Source of the DNA: Sandaracinobacteroides sp039808025
GTDB taxonomy: Bacteria > Pseudomonadota > Alphaproteobacteria > Sphingomonadales > Sphingomonadaceae
DNA length: 64,000 nucleotides
Direction: 5' to 3'
NCBI GenBank assembly: GCA_039808025.1
Contig: JBDHSK010000007.1
Location: forward strand, 62,001 to 126,000
The notes under the pieces were generated by a model. The model was not told the DNA's origin. It did no database searches and saw only the letters and a list, made by a program, of their open reading frames with translations. A program made the position numbers and the translations under genes. Positions 63,091-64,000 of the stretch are shown piece by piece. Within the stretch, counting starts at the first letter, position 1; the number at the start of each line of letters is the position of its first letter.

Positions 63091-64000
63091 GCTGTTGCCC
63101 CTGCCTTGCGTTTCTTTGCTGTTTCCGCCGAAGCGGTCATCTTGGTGTATAGCTCGAACAGCTTTTCCAGCCGTTCGGTGTCGTTCCTGAACCGCCGCCC
63201 GATGTAGATTCGTTCCAGCACCTCGTCGTTACGCTCATGCGCCTCACGCAAGTTGGCGGGCATCTTCTCCGGGTCGTACAATTCGGCGATGGTTGCCGGG
63301 AAATGCGCCTCCCGCGCCAAGAGAATATCTTCGGCGCAACGATTCAGGTCAGCCTTGTTCTTTTCGGTCAGTGTCGGCACCGGGAAGGTGTTCCAGCCAA
63401 GGGTGTTGGAGTAGCGGTATCGCGTTTCTAGCTTGCCGCAGACAGTGGCGATCCACACCAGATGCAGGCGCGAGGCAATCAGCGCCATGTTCCAAAGGGG
63501 GGCGTCATAAAGCGCAAATGAGCTGTCTGCGACAATCGAACGTTCCGGCAACAGGCCGATGGGAAGGTAAGGTCGGCGCTCCGAACTGACGCGAGGGACT
63601 ATCAGGGTGGATTGCCGGGCCGTCCCCTGAATCTGCACAAACCGATACGGGACTTTGGCGAAGTCGCGGGTGGAACCTGCTTTGCTTTCCAAACGCATCT
63701 GCCGCACGGCCTCCAACCGCCGAGCGATCAACGGCGATTGCAAGGAATGCTCGTATTGGTTCTGCTCAATCCAGAGGCAATACCGCGTCTTGCCTTGGAT
63801 GAAATCTTCTGACCCGAAGAATGGCCGGAGATAGCTTTGAAAGATTGGATCGGCGGAGCCTTCCCCGCCCATCTGCTCGCGGGAAACAATCAAATGCCCG
63901 CCGTCGCGTGGCATATTGCCGAACAGCATGGGCGCAGAGTCGCGGGGAGGCTCGCGCCTACTCTCCACGACAAGGTTCGGCCCATCGACAAGGTAGGGGT
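63087..64000 (-). CDS. MmeI-like DNA methyltransferase, C-terminal part (runs off the window)
   Basis: About 304 residues visible, starting within the methylase (NPYLVDGPNLVVESRRE-like segment) and continuing as a target-recognition domain: GNMPRDGGHLIVS, SYLRPFFGSEDFIQGKTRYCLWIEQNQ, then LGWNTFPVPTLTEKNKADL and a helical end (HERNDEVLERIYIGRRFRNDTERLEKLFELYTKM). This is the layout of MmeI/type IIG-like adenine methyltransferases (TRD plus C-terminal helical domain). The catalytic NPPY and any N-terminal endonuclease lie beyond 64000. Lys/Arg-rich C-terminus. Confidence 0.85.
   Translation of the reverse strand, partial: PYLVDGPNLVVESRREPPRDSAPMLFGNMPRDGGHLIVSREQMGGEGSADPIFQSYLRPFFGSEDFIQGKTRYCLWIEQNQYEHSLQSPLIARRLEAVRQMRLESKAGSTRDFAKVPYRFVQIQGTARQSTLIVPRVSSERRPYLPIGLLPERSIVADSSFALYDAPLWNMALIASRLHLVWIATVCGKLETRYRYSNTLGWNTFPVPTLTEKNKADLNRCAEDILLAREAHFPATIAELYDPEKMPANLREAHERNDEVLERIYIGRRFRNDTERLEKLFELYTKMTASAETAKKRKAGATA

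Larger units (their letters stand above)
54331..64000. mobile_element. Integrated genomic island at tRNA-Ser (right end outside the window)
   Basis: Begins at the tRNA-Ser 3' end, which should be duplicated at the far end. It contains a serine-recombinase C-terminus, an IS5-family element, a truncated methylase, a TraD-like fragment, and then a five-gene defence operon. By eye the DNA from about 56.8 kb is less GC-rich than the chromosome on the left. The other boundary is beyond 64000. Confidence 0.8.

Noticed and set aside
56777..64000. Assignment to BREX or DISARM
   Set aside because: No PglZ, BrxC, DrmA/DrmB/DrmC-type proteins are visible; a methylase and a helicase alone are not enough. 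Genes outside the window could change this.

Overview
The window looks like chromosome of a high-GC alphaproteobacterium, most likely order Sphingomonadales. This is inferred from a PEPxxWA-type CTERM protein, a carotenoid hydroxylase crtZ, a CobT-like protein without cobalamin genes, an alphaproteobacterial Zur/Fur-like regulator, a SUV3-like helicase and an aa3 oxidase cluster followed by thrC and an M16 protease. No 16S rRNA is present, so genus cannot be fixed.

Regions. 1-5.4 kb (minus strand): dxs (partial), a Fur-family regulator, a TPR protein, rsmB, guaB and a second TPR protein. 5.7-9.5 kb (plus): nusB and thiL (overlapping, thiL apparently starting at CTG), then the proton pyrophosphatase hppA with a clean terminator. 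9.6-18.6 kb: a frameshifted small secreted-protein gene, cobT, a penicillin-acylase-family hydrolase, fdxA, an S4 RNA-binding protein coupled to a SUV3-like helicase, and a PEP-CTERM protein. 19-31 kb: an M23 peptidase, two methyltransferases, and the minus-strand cluster ctaC-ctaD-ctaB-small ORF-ctaG-ctaE-SURF1-thrC-M16-methyltransferase. 31-41 kb: recG, sdhE-mfd, crtZ with a TPR protein, an alpha/beta hydrolase, two glycine-zipper envelope proteins and a universal stress protein. 41-45.7 kb: homogentisate pathway operon hppD-hmgA-fahA behind a marR gene, then a c-type cytochrome. 45.8-54.2 kb: serS-surE, a zinc-finger protein, an asparaginase, a TonB-dependent receptor, an M20 peptidase and a ThDP-dependent enzyme.

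From tRNA-Ser(GGA) at 54270-54360 onward the sequence is an integrated island. It starts with the C-terminal remnant of a large serine recombinase abutting the tRNA and cut by an IS5-family element. Decayed fragments follow: an adenine-methylase N-terminus with an amber codon, and a TraD-like conjugation remnant. Then comes an intact, tightly overlapping minus-strand operon running out of the window: MmeI-like DNA methyltransferase, DEAD/DEAH helicase, GIY-YIG-like nuclease, SIR2-like protein and HerA-like ATPase. Every junction overlaps (GTGA, 8 nt, ATGA, TTGA), so the five products are probably one anti-phage or anti-plasmid system. It appears to combine a modification/restriction module with a HerA-SIR2 NAD-depletion-type module, and it is the most interesting object here.

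All calls come from reading the sequence; no database search was run.
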